Source of the DNA: Nocardioides sp.
GTDB lineage: Bacteria; Actinomycetota; Actinomycetes; Propionibacteriales; Nocardioidaceae
NCBI GenBank assembly: GCA_037045645.1
Contig: JBAOIH010000003.1
Span: 186,001-250,000, forward strand
Direction: 5' to 3'
Length of the DNA stretch: 64,000 nt
Shown one piece after another: positions 51,249 through 58,862 of this stretch (position 1 is its first letter; every line of letters begins with the position of its first letter). Under the pieces are notes generated by a model. The model ran no database searches. It had not been told where the DNA came from and saw only the letters and a program-made list of their open reading frames with translations. The position numbers were made by a program, and so were the translations under genes.

Positions 51249-52133
51249 TCAGCCCCGCGGTGCGTGCACCACCATCACCGGGCACGACGACCGCTTGAGC
51301 AGATCGCGAGTCACCGACCCGAGCGCCTTGCTCTTGAACCCGCCGCGCCCGCGATTGCCCACGACCAGCATGGCGGTGTCGTCCGAAAGCGTCGACAAGG
51401 TCGTACGAATCCCGCCCTTGACGCTGCGCAACTCGACCTCGACGCCGCTGGTATCGATCCCGCTGAGTACGCGTTCCTGCATGGCCGTGATGCGCTCCTC
51501 GACGGCGCGCCATTCGGGACTGTCCGGTTCGGTGACGACATAGCCGTCGATGAGTTCGTGGTTCCAGGTCGACACGACAACCAACTTCGCGGCGCGCGCC
51601 CGAGCCACGCGTACGGCCTCCTCGACCGCGGCTCGGCTGTGGTCGCTGCCGTCGACACCCACGGCGATGTCGCCCTTCGCGTCGGCATCGCTGCCGGGGG
51701 GAACGACCAACACCGGGCATGTCGCGTGGGCTGCCACGTTGAGCGCGACCGTACCGAGCAACAACTCCTCCAGCCGCGACTTGCGACCAGTGCCGACCAC
51801 GACGAGCGCGGCGGTCTCGGACGCATCCACCAGCAGGTTCTCCGGACGACCGGCAGGAGAGTCGTAGGTCGCGTCCAACTCGGGCGCCAGCGTCGCCACG
51901 GTCTGCCGTGCGGCTTCGAGTACGCCGCCGTCCGAGTCCTCCACCGTCACCGGCCAGCCACCCGCCGACACGATCGCGAGGTTGGGATCCAGCAGTTCGC
52001 GACAGTGGCGTACGTGTAGCGGCGCCTTGCGGGTCAGGGACTCGGCAACGGCAGCGGTGAGGATCAAGAGGTCGAGTTCGGTGCCGTCGATCCCCGCGAC
52101 AACAGCTCCGGTCGGCTTCGTGTCGGTATCCAT
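51249..52133 (-). CDS. Universal stress protein, two tandem UspA domains
   Basis: 294 residues. Domain 1 (1-~145): AVVAGIDGTELD...LVVVGTGRKSRLEELLLGTVAL, CPVLVVPPG. Domain 2 (~155-294): IAVGVDGSDHSRAAVEEAVR, LVVVGNRGRGGFKSKALGSV, CPVMVVHAP. The G-x2-G-x9-G(S/T) ATP-binding pattern is clear in domain 2 and somewhat changed in domain 1. Tandem Usp proteins in actinobacteria respond to hypoxia or growth arrest; the specific role is unknown. Confidence 0.92.
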   Translation of the reverse strand: MDTDTKPTGAVVAGIDGTELDLLILTAAVAESLTRKAPLHVRHCRELLDPNLAIVSAGGWPVTVEDSDGGVLEAARQTVATLAPELDATYDSPAGRPENLLVDASETAALVVVGTGRKSRLEELLLGTVALNVAAHATCPVLVVPPGSDADAKGDIAVGVDGSDHSRAAVEEAVRVARARAAKLVVVSTWNHELIDGYVVTEPDSPEWRAVEERITAMQERVLSGIDTSGVEVELRSVKGGIRTTLSTLSDDTAMLVVGNRGRGGFKSKALGSVTRDLLKRSSCPVMVVHAPRG

Positions 52134-52149
52134 ACCCCATTGTCTCCCA

Positions 52150-52551
52150 TCACTGGTTGCCCGGAACGGTGGGTGAACCGGGCGGTCGGCTGACTTTGCG
52201 GACCATCGACTCTGGCGCCTGCAGGCAGTAGGAATCCGTCACCAACTCCGCCACCTCGGCCCAGTCCGTGGCGTCATCGACGATCAGTCCGATCACGTTG
52301 CCACCCCATTCGGCCTTGAAGTACGGCTCACCCAGGTGACGGAAAGCGTGCACCTCGTCGAGTTCGCCTCGGAACGTGAGACGTACGCGCTGATCCTCGC
52401 CGCCGAAGATGTGCGCCACGGTCGCGCTGCCCACGCGCCACCGCGTGCCGACCCAGGCGTCCTCGGGTCGGCACGATGGCAGTCGTTCGAGGATCGCGCG
52501 GAGCCGGGAGACGTAGGCCTCCGGCACCTCGCAGCGATCCTTCTTGGCCAT
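52150..52551 (-). CDS. MmcQ/YjbR-family protein
   Basis: 133 residues from ATG 52551 (MAKKDRC). The frame is open upstream only because it runs through the NR1 array. Family features: LPSCRPEDAWVGTRWRV, VRLTFRGELDEVHAFRHLG, and a DWAEVAELVTDSYCLQAP end, typical of the CyaY-like YjbR fold (DNA-binding or unknown role). Ends 17 bp after the Usp start, same strand. Confidence 0.8.
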   Translation of the reverse strand: MAKKDRCEVPEAYVSRLRAILERLPSCRPEDAWVGTRWRVGSATVAHIFGGEDQRVRLTFRGELDEVHAFRHLGEPYFKAEWGGNVIGLIVDDATDWAEVAELVTDSYCLQAPESMVRKVSRPPGSPTVPGNQ

Positions 52552-52580
52552 GAGCTCAGCGTGCCATGACGCGGGGACAT

Positions 52581-52814
52581 GGTTTCGAGACGGCCGCTCC
52601 GCGGCCTCCTCAACCAGCGGACTCCCGGTGGTTGAGGAGCGCCACAGGCGCGTCTCGAAACCAACGGACTCCCGGTGGTTGAGGAGCGCCACAGGCGCGC
52701 CTCGAAACCAGCGGACTCCCACCGGTGGTTGAGGAGCGCCACAGGCGCGTCTCGAAACCAGCGGACTCCCACCGGTGGTTGAGGAGCGCCACAGGCGCGT
52801 CTCGAAACCAGCGG
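52581..52814. repeat. NR1 repeat array, five copies
   Basis: Copies at 52581-52615 (inverted), 52629-52662, 52677-52710, 52727-52760 and 52777-52810, spaced ~48-50 bp by AGCGGACTCCC(ACC). The last four have stem GCGCC-ACA-GGCGC; the first has GGCCGC-TCC-GCGGCC. The array fills the gap between the FadE gene and the YjbR gene. Confidence 0.9.
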
Positions 52815-52825
52815 ACAGCGAGACC

Positions 52826-53986
52826 TCAGTACGACTTGGGCAGTCCCAGCGAGTGCATCGAGACGAAGTTGAGGATCATCTCGCGGCTCACCGGCGCGAT
52901 CCGTCCGGCGCGGGTGGCGACCAGGAGACCGGCCACGCCGTACTCGCTGGTGATCCCGTTCCCGCCATGGGTCTGCACGGCCCGGTCGGCCGCGTGACAC
53001 GCCGCCTCGGCGGCGGCGAACTTCGCCATGTTGGCGGCCTCGCCGGCTCCCATGTCGTCACCGGCGTCGTAGAGCGCGGCGGCCTTCTGGGTCATCAACC
53101 GAGCCATCTCGATCTCGATGTGCGACTCCGCGAGCGGGTGCGCGATTGCCTGGTGGCCACCGATCGGACCCTTGAAGACCTCGCGCTCGTTCGCGTACGC
53201 CACCGCGCGGTCCAGCGCGTGTCGGGCCAACCCCGTCGAGAAGCTCGCGGCCATGATCCGCTCGGGGTTGAGACCGGCGAAGAGCTGCACCAGGCCGCCG
53301 TTCTCGTCGCCGACGACCGCGTCGGCGGGCAGGCGTACGTCGTCAAGGAACACGGTGAACTGCCACTCGGGCGAGACGATCTCCATCGGGATCGGCGTCG
53401 CTTCGAAGCCCTCGACATCAGTGGGTACGACGAAGAGCACCGGCTTGACCTTGCCGGTCTTGGCGTCCTCGGCACGTGCGACGACGAGCACGTTGTCGGC
53501 CTCGTCTACGCCGGAGATGAAGACCTTGCGACCGTTGAGGACCCACTGATCGCCGTCCTTGCGGGCGGTCGTGGAGATGTTGTGGGTGTTGGTGCCCGCG
53601 TCGGGCTCGGTGATCGCGAAGGCCATCGTGGACGTGCCGTCACAGATGCCGGGCAGCCAACGCTGCTTCTGCTCGTCGGTGCCGTAACGGCTGATGATCG
53701 TGCCGCAGATGGCCGGGCTGACGACCATCAACAGCAGCGGACAACCGGCCGCCGACAACTCCTCGCAGACGGCCGCGATGTCGCCGATGCCGCCGCCGCC
53801 CCCGCCGTACTCCTCGGGGATGTTGATGCCCAGATAGCCGTGCTTGCCGATCTCCAGCCACAGGTCGGTGGTCTTGCCGCCGCTGCGGGCCTTCTCGACG
53901 AAGTAGTCGCGGCCGTACTTGCTCGCGAGCTTGGCGACCTGCTTGCGCAGTTCCTGCCGCTCCTCGGACTCGGTGAAGTTGCTCAT
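52826..53986 (-). CDS. Acyl-CoA dehydrogenase (FadE12-like)
   Basis: 386 residues from ATG 53986 with AAGGAGA upstream. FAD-dependent dehydrogenase: MAFAITEPDAGTNTHNISTT (FAD/substrate loop), WVLNGRKVFISGVDEAD, then VQTHGGNGITSEYGVAGL near the end. The usual catalytic Glu position cannot be fixed by eye. Downstream of the carboxylase genes on the same strand, in the place fadE12 holds after accA2 in mycobacteria, but separated by two NR1 repeats. Confidence 0.9.
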   Translation of the reverse strand: MSNFTESEERQELRKQVAKLASKYGRDYFVEKARSGGKTTDLWLEIGKHGYLGINIPEEYGGGGGGIGDIAAVCEELSAAGCPLLLMVVSPAICGTIISRYGTDEQKQRWLPGICDGTSTMAFAITEPDAGTNTHNISTTARKDGDQWVLNGRKVFISGVDEADNVLVVARAEDAKTGKVKPVLFVVPTDVEGFEATPIPMEIVSPEWQFTVFLDDVRLPADAVVGDENGGLVQLFAGLNPERIMAASFSTGLARHALDRAVAYANEREVFKGPIGGHQAIAHPLAESHIEIEMARLMTQKAAALYDAGDDMGAGEAANMAKFAAAEAACHAADRAVQTHGGNGITSEYGVAGLLVATRAGRIAPVSREMILNFVSMHSLGLPKSY

Positions 53987-54008
53987 GATGTCTCCTTTAG
54001 TTTCCGGT

Positions 54009-54095
54009 GGTTGAGGAGCGCCAGCGGCGCGTCTCGAAACCACCCATTGCGGACTTGTCGGTGGTTGAGGAGCGCCAACGGCGCGTCTGGAAACC
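54009..54095. repeat. Two NR1 repeats between the carboxylase and dehydrogenase genes
   Basis: Copies at 54009-54041 (stem GCGCC-AGC-GGCGC) and 54063-54095 (stem GCGCC-AAC-GGCGC). They may separate expression of fadE12-like from the upstream genes. Confidence 0.88.
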
Positions 54096-54100
54096 ACCAC

Positions 54101-56080
54101 TCATTGCGCTACCACTGCCAACACCTCACCCGCGGCGACCTGCGCCCCCGGTCGTACGTTGACCTCCGCCACGACCCCCGCGTGGGGCGCCGTCACGGTG
54201 TGCTGCATCTTCATCGCCTCGAGGACGAGTACGACCGCCCCTTCCTCGACCTGGTCGCCCTGCTCGACCGCGACACTGATCACGCTGCCCGGCATCGGGG
54301 CCAGCAGGCTGCCCGACTGGTGCTGCGCGGCCGGGTCGGTGAAGCGGGGCACCTCGGTGAAGGTGTGATGGCCGCGCGGGGAGTCCACGAAGACCTGCCG
54401 CGTGCCGGGAAGGCCCTCGGAGAAGGCCACCGAGCAGGTGCCCTGCTCCCCCTCACCGACCCAGTCGACACGCCAACTGCCCTTTGAGTCCGCTGCGGAC
54501 TCAAAGGTGAGCGCGCGGATCTCGAAGTCGGCGTTGGGGAACTCGATCCTGCCGTCCCGGGTGCCGACCCATTCACCTGCGAAGGGCTCCTCGACGCCCG
54601 GGACCTGCAGGCGCTCGACCTGCGCCTGGCTGGGTACGTTGCGCCAGCCCGCAGGGATGCCCTGCTGGATCGACTTGGACGCATCGCGATCAGCGACCAG
54701 GGCAGCGGTGGCGCACAGCAACGCCGCCTCGGCTGGGTCCGCCTGCTGCTCGGCGAGTTCCGTGCCCTCCAACCATCCGGTCGTAGCCGCACCCGACGCG
54801 AACGTCGGCTCGGTCAGGATCGCGATGAGCTGGTCCCGGTTGGTGGTGACGCCGTGGATCTTCGCCTTGCGCAACGCGTCGACCAGCAGCCGGATCGCGG
54901 CCTCCCGAGTCGGCCCCCACGCGATCACCTTGGCCAGCATCGCGTCATAGAACGTCGACACTTCACTGCCGGACTCGAAGCCGGCGTCGACCCGGATCCC
55001 ATACCGCGTGCCGAGATCGAACTCGCTGGCGTGTGGGATCTCGAAGGTGACCAACCGCCCGCTCTGGGGGACGTACGCGCCATCCTCGGCGTAGAGCCGT
55101 ACCTCGATCGCATGTCCGTGCCCGGGCAGGGGCTGGTCCGCCTCGACCGGTCGGCCCTCGGCAACCGCGATCTGGAACTCGACGAGATCCAGGCCGGTCA
55201 CCGCCTCGGTGACCGGGTGCTCGACCTGGAGCCGCGTATTGGTCTCCAGGAAGTAGAAGCGGCTCGGGTCGTCGGCGTCGACGAGGAACTCGACAGTGCC
55301 TGCACCCCGATAGTCGATCGCCGCGGCAGCGTCACGCGCCGCGTCGTGGAGTGCTTGGCGCTGCTCGTCGGCCAGTCCGACGGCAGGGGTTTCCTCGACC
55401 ACCTTCTGGTGTCGGCGCTGCACCGAGCAGTCCCGCTCACCCAGCACGTGCACGACGCCGAGGACGGGATCACCGACGACCTGCACCTCGACGTGGCGGG
55501 CGTTCTCGACGTACGGCTCGACGAACACGGTGCCATCGCCGAACGCGCTGGCCGCCTCGGCGCTGGCCTTGGCGATCTCGTTGTCGAGGTCGGCGAGGTC
55601 GCGCACGATCCGCATCCCCCGGCCGCCACCGCCCGCGGATGCCTTGACCAGCAGTGGCGGGGCAGCACTCTCGCCGTCCAGCACGGGCACTCCTGCGGCG
55701 GCGACGATCCGCTTGGCCTCGATCTTGGAGCCCATCTGCTCGATCGACTCCGGGCTCGGTCCGACCCAGATCAGCCCGGCCTCCTCCACGGCGCGCGCGA
55801 ACTCGGCGTTCTCGGACAAGAAGCCATAACCCGGATGGATCGCGTCGGCCCCCGCCGACTGCGCGGCACCCAGGATCAGCCCGGTGTCGAGGTAGGTCTC
55901 CGCCGGCGTGTTGCCCGGCAGTCGTACGGCGTAGTCGGCCTCGCGTACGAACGGCAGGTCCGCGTCGGCATCGGAGAAGACCGCAACGGTCTCGATGCCC
56001 AGACGCCTGCACGTGGCGAAGACACGTCGCGCGATCTCGCCGCGGTTGGCGACCATCAGACGATTAATCATGGCGCTCAC
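54101..56080 (-). CDS. Acyl-CoA carboxylase alpha subunit: biotin carboxylase plus biotin carrier (AccA2/MccA-like)
   Basis: 659 residues. GTG 56080 overlaps the accD stop. Biotin carboxylase: MVANRGEIARRVFATCRRLG, HPGYGFLSENAEFA, ATP-grasp KASAGGGGRGMRIV, the catalytic EMNTRLQVEHPVTE-like FLETNTRLQVEHPVTEA. Biotin carrier at the end: EAMKMQHTVTAPHAG (biotin Lys ~622). Family position suits methylcrotonyl-, geranyl- or similar branched acyl-CoA carboxylase. Residues ~524-533 (ALTFESAADSK) come from an NR4 palindrome sitting in the BT-like linker region, in frame. Confidence 0.92.
   Translation of the reverse strand: MSAMINRLMVANRGEIARRVFATCRRLGIETVAVFSDADADLPFVREADYAVRLPGNTPAETYLDTGLILGAAQSAGADAIHPGYGFLSENAEFARAVEEAGLIWVGPSPESIEQMGSKIEAKRIVAAAGVPVLDGESAAPPLLVKASAGGGGRGMRIVRDLADLDNEIAKASAEAASAFGDGTVFVEPYVENARHVEVQVVGDPVLGVVHVLGERDCSVQRRHQKVVEETPAVGLADEQRQALHDAARDAAAAIDYRGAGTVEFLVDADDPSRFYFLETNTRLQVEHPVTEAVTGLDLVEFQIAVAEGRPVEADQPLPGHGHAIEVRLYAEDGAYVPQSGRLVTFEIPHASEFDLGTRYGIRVDAGFESGSEVSTFYDAMLAKVIAWGPTREAAIRLLVDALRKAKIHGVTTNRDQLIAILTEPTFASGAATTGWLEGTELAEQQADPAEAALLCATAALVADRDASKSIQQGIPAGWRNVPSQAQVERLQVPGVEEPFAGEWVGTRDGRIEFPNADFEIRALTFESAADSKGSWRVDWVGEGEQGTCSVAFSEGLPGTRQVFVDSPRGHHTFTEVPRFTDPAAQHQSGSLLAPMPGSVISVAVEQGDQVEEGAVVLVLEAMKMQHTVTAPHAGVVAEVNVRPGAQVAAGEVLAVVAQ
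54482..54506. repeat. NR4 palindrome in frame in the biotin carboxylase gene
   Basis: CTTTGAGTCCGC-T-GCGGACTCAAAG, identical to 17211-17235 except the centre base. Both are preceded, in the minus-strand reading, by GCGCTC. Confidence 0.88.
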
Positions 56081-57723
56081 ATCCTGAAGACGCCGAAGCC
56101 CTCGGCGCCCTTGATCTCGGTGTTGTTGGCGATGACGGACAGGCAGATGCCCAGGATCGTGCGCGTATCGCGCGGATCGATCACCCCGTCGTCATAAAGC
56201 ATTCCGGACAGCACGAATGGCAGGCTCTGCTCTTCGACCATGGCTTCGACCATGGTGCGCATGCCCGCGTCGGCCTCTTCGTCGTACGGCTTGCCCTTGG
56301 CCTCCGAGGCCGCGCGCGCGACGATGGACAGTACGCCCGCGAGTTGCGCGGGACCCATCACCGCCGACTTGGCGTTGGGCCAGGTGAAGAGGAAACGCGG
56401 GTCGTACGCCCTGCCGTTCATCCCGTAGTTCCCCGCGCCGTACGAAGCGCCGATGATCACGCTCAGGTGCGGCACGGTGCTGTTGGACACCGCGTTGAGC
56501 ATCTGGGCCCCGTGCTTGATGATGCCGCCCTGCTCGTAGTCCTTGCCGACCATGTAGCCGGTCGTGTTGTGCAAGAACAGCAGCGGCGTGTGCGACTGGT
56601 TGGCCAGTTGGATGAACTGCGCGGCCTTCTGCGCCTCCTCGCTGAACAAGACGCCCTGGGCGTTGGCGAGGATCCCGATCGGGTGGCCGTGCAGGCGCGC
56701 CCACCCGGTCACGAGACTCGTGCCGTAGAGCGGCTTGAACTCGTCGAACACCGCCTCGTTGCTGGTGCTCACCCCGTCGACGATCCGCGCGATCACCTCA
56801 CGCGGGTCGAACGGCTCCTTGAGGTCGGTCGGGATCAGGTCCAGCAGGCCGTCGGGGTCGGCATCGGGCTCGGCGTAGGCGGCGTGGAGTCCCCGGCTGG
56901 CCGGTGACTCTTGAGGTGTGTAACCGATGCATTGGTTACTAACCGTGAAACTCCCCGGCCGACCGGGGACTCCCACACCACCGAGACGAGCCACGATGCG
57001 CCGGCCGATCCGGATCGCGTCGTGCTCGTCCTCGGCCAAGTAGTCGGCCAGACCACTGACCCGGGCGTGCATCTCGGCACCACCCAGCGACTCGTCGTCG
57101 GACTCCTCGCCGGTGGCCATCTTCACCAGAGGTGGGCCACCCAGGAACACCTTGGCGCCGCCCTTGACGAAGACGGTGTAGTCACTCATGCCGGGCACGT
57201 ACGCACCCCCGGCTGTGGAGTTGCCGAAGACCAGCGCGATGGTCGGCTGCCTGCGCGCCGAGGCGCGGGTCAGGTCGCGGAAGAGCTTGCCGCCGGGGAT
57301 GAAGATCTCCTTCTGCGTCGGCAGGTCCGCACCACCGGACTCGACCAGCGAGATTGTCGGCAGGTGATTCTCCTCGGCGATCTGCGAGGCCCGGAAGATC
57401 TTCTTGACCGTCCACGGGTTCGAGGCGCCGCCCTTCACGGTCGGGTCGTTGGCGCTGATCATCACTTCGCGCCCCGACACCACACCAATGCCGGTGACCA
57501 CGGAGGCACCGACGGTGAAGTCCGAGCCCCATCCGGCCAGTGGGGAGAGTTCGAGGAAGGCGCTGCCCGGGTCGATCAACAGCTCGATCCGCTCGCGCGC
57601 GGTGAGCTTGCCGCGCTCACGGTGCCGGGCGACGTACTTCTCTCCACCCCCCGCGACCGCCTTCGCGTGCTCGGCGTCGAGGTCGGCGAGCTTGGTCAGC
57701 ATCGCCTCACGGTTCGCGGTCAT
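56077..57723 (-). CDS. Acyl-CoA carboxylase beta subunit, carboxyltransferase (AccD2/MccB-like), with in-frame palindrome
   Basis: 548 residues. Both carboxyltransferase halves: GKLTARERIELLIDPGSAFL, SLVESGGADLPTQKEIF, FGNSTAGGAYVPGMSDYTVF, LGGPPLVKMATGEE, then DEFKPLYGTSLVTGWARLHG, LFLHNTTGYMVGKDYEQGGI and GASYGAGNYGMNGRAYDPRF. It carboxylates an acyl-CoA with the biotin subunit. Residues ~250-279 (PGRPGSFTVSNQCIGYTPQE...) replace a short linker and are encoded by an 84-bp nested palindrome. The DGVSTSNEAVFDEF segment is also longer than usual. ATG overlaps the upstream FadE stop (ATGA). Confidence 0.92.
   Translation of the reverse strand: MTANREAMLTKLADLDAEHAKAVAGGGEKYVARHRERGKLTARERIELLIDPGSAFLELSPLAGWGSDFTVGASVVTGIGVVSGREVMISANDPTVKGGASNPWTVKKIFRASQIAEENHLPTISLVESGGADLPTQKEIFIPGGKLFRDLTRASARRQPTIALVFGNSTAGGAYVPGMSDYTVFVKGGAKVFLGGPPLVKMATGEESDDESLGGAEMHARVSGLADYLAEDEHDAIRIGRRIVARLGGVGVPGRPGSFTVSNQCIGYTPQESPASRGLHAAYAEPDADPDGLLDLIPTDLKEPFDPREVIARIVDGVSTSNEAVFDEFKPLYGTSLVTGWARLHGHPIGILANAQGVLFSEEAQKAAQFIQLANQSHTPLLFLHNTTGYMVGKDYEQGGIIKHGAQMLNAVSNSTVPHLSVIIGASYGAGNYGMNGRAYDPRFLFTWPNAKSAVMGPAQLAGVLSIVARAASEAKGKPYDEEADAGMRTMVEAMVEEQSLPFVLSGMLYDDGVIDPRDTRTILGICLSVIANNTEIKGAEGFGVFRM
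56888..56971. repeat. 84-bp nested palindromic element in frame in the carboxyltransferase gene
   Basis: Outer arms AGTCCCCGG (56888-56896) and CCGGGGACT (56963-56971). Inner arms GTAACC (56920-56925) and GGTTAC (56934-56939) round GATGCATT. Length is exactly 28 codons. Confidence 0.8.
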
Positions 57724-58862
57724 GACGCATACCCCATCAGTTTGGCTGCCAGGTCCGTCAGCACTTCGGTTGCTCCTCCTCCGATCGGCAGGATCCGCGC
57801 GTCGCGGTAGTGCCGCTCCACCTCGGTTCCCCTCATGTAGCCGGTGCCGCCATGCAGCTGCACCGCCTTGTCACATACGTACGTCGCCGCGTCGCACGCG
57901 GTCTGCTTGGCCAGACAGGCTTCGGCGATGACGCTCTCCCCGGCCAGGTGTCGCTCCACGACGTGATGGGCGTACGTCCGGGCGACCTCGACCTGGCGTC
58001 GCATCTCGACCAGCGTGTGCTGCACGACCTGGTTGCGGATCAGCGGGCGACCGAAGGTCTCGCGCTCCTTGACGTACGCGGTGGTCAGGTCCAGCGAGCG
58101 AGCCGCGATGCCGTAGGCGTGCACCGCGATCGCGATCCGCTCGATCACGAACTGTTCGGCGATCTGATAGAAGCCGGAGTTCTCCGCACCCACCAGGTTG
58201 GCGACCGGCACGCGCGCGTCGACGTACGACAACTCGGCCGTGTCGCTGCACAGCCAGCCCATCTTGTCCAGGGCGCGTGTGACGGTGAAGCCGGGCGTTC
58301 CCGCCTCGACCACGAGCAGCGAGATCCCGGCGTGGCCGGGTTCGCCGGTGCGTACGGCCGTGGTCACGAAGTCGGCCCGAGTGCCGCTGGTGATGAACGT
58401 CTTGGCACCGTTCACGACGTAGTAGTCGCCATCGCGCACTGCCCGCGTGGTGATGCCGGCGACATCTGAGCCGCCGCCGGGCTCGGTGACGGCCAGGGAG
58501 CCGATCATGTCTCCGGCGAGCGTCGGGCGTACGAACCGGTCGATCAGGTCGGCGTTGCCGGACGCCGCGATGTGCGGCAGCGCGATGCCTCCGGTGAAGA
58601 GCGCCGACATCAGGCCACTGGACGCACCGGCGGCGAACATCGCCTCCTGTACCGCGACCGAATCACGCAGGTCGCCGCCCTCACCGCCGACCGACTCGGG
58701 GAAGGAGACACCGAGCAACCCCTGTTTGGCGGCGGCCAGGTGCAGCGCGCGCGGAAGGGCGCCCTCGCGCTCCCAGTCGTCGAGGTGCGGCATCACCTCC
58801 CGGCGTACGAACTCGGCGGCGCTGGCGCGCAGCGCCTCACGCTCCTCGGTGGTCGGGGTCAT
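57720..58862 (-). CDS. Acyl-CoA dehydrogenase (FadE13/citronellyl-CoA dehydrogenase-like)
   Basis: 380 residues from ATG 58862, overlapping the AtuA stop. Signatures: GLLGVSFPESVGGEGGDL, SLAVTEPGGGSDVAGITTRA, FVTTAVRTG, IRNQVVQHTLVEMRRQVEVA and VQLHGGTGYMRGTEVERHYR (FAD/phosphate loop, RDARI end). It oxidises acyl-CoA before carboxylation. Position matches FadE13 ahead of accD2 in mycobacteria; with AtuA upstream, a terpenoid acyl-CoA is a reasonable substrate guess. Confidence 0.9.
   Translation of the reverse strand: MTPTTEEREALRASAAEFVRREVMPHLDDWEREGALPRALHLAAAKQGLLGVSFPESVGGEGGDLRDSVAVQEAMFAAGASSGLMSALFTGGIALPHIAASGNADLIDRFVRPTLAGDMIGSLAVTEPGGGSDVAGITTRAVRDGDYYVVNGAKTFITSGTRADFVTTAVRTGEPGHAGISLLVVEAGTPGFTVTRALDKMGWLCSDTAELSYVDARVPVANLVGAENSGFYQIAEQFVIERIAIAVHAYGIAARSLDLTTAYVKERETFGRPLIRNQVVQHTLVEMRRQVEVARTYAHHVVERHLAGESVIAEACLAKQTACDAATYVCDKAVQLHGGTGYMRGTEVERHYRDARILPIGGGATEVLTDLAAKLMGYAS

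Noticed and set aside
49274..52814. CRISPR array
   Set aside because: Repeats alternate with near-identical spacers instead of unique ones, some copies are inverted, and no cas gene is nearby. They are the dispersed NR1 hairpin family.
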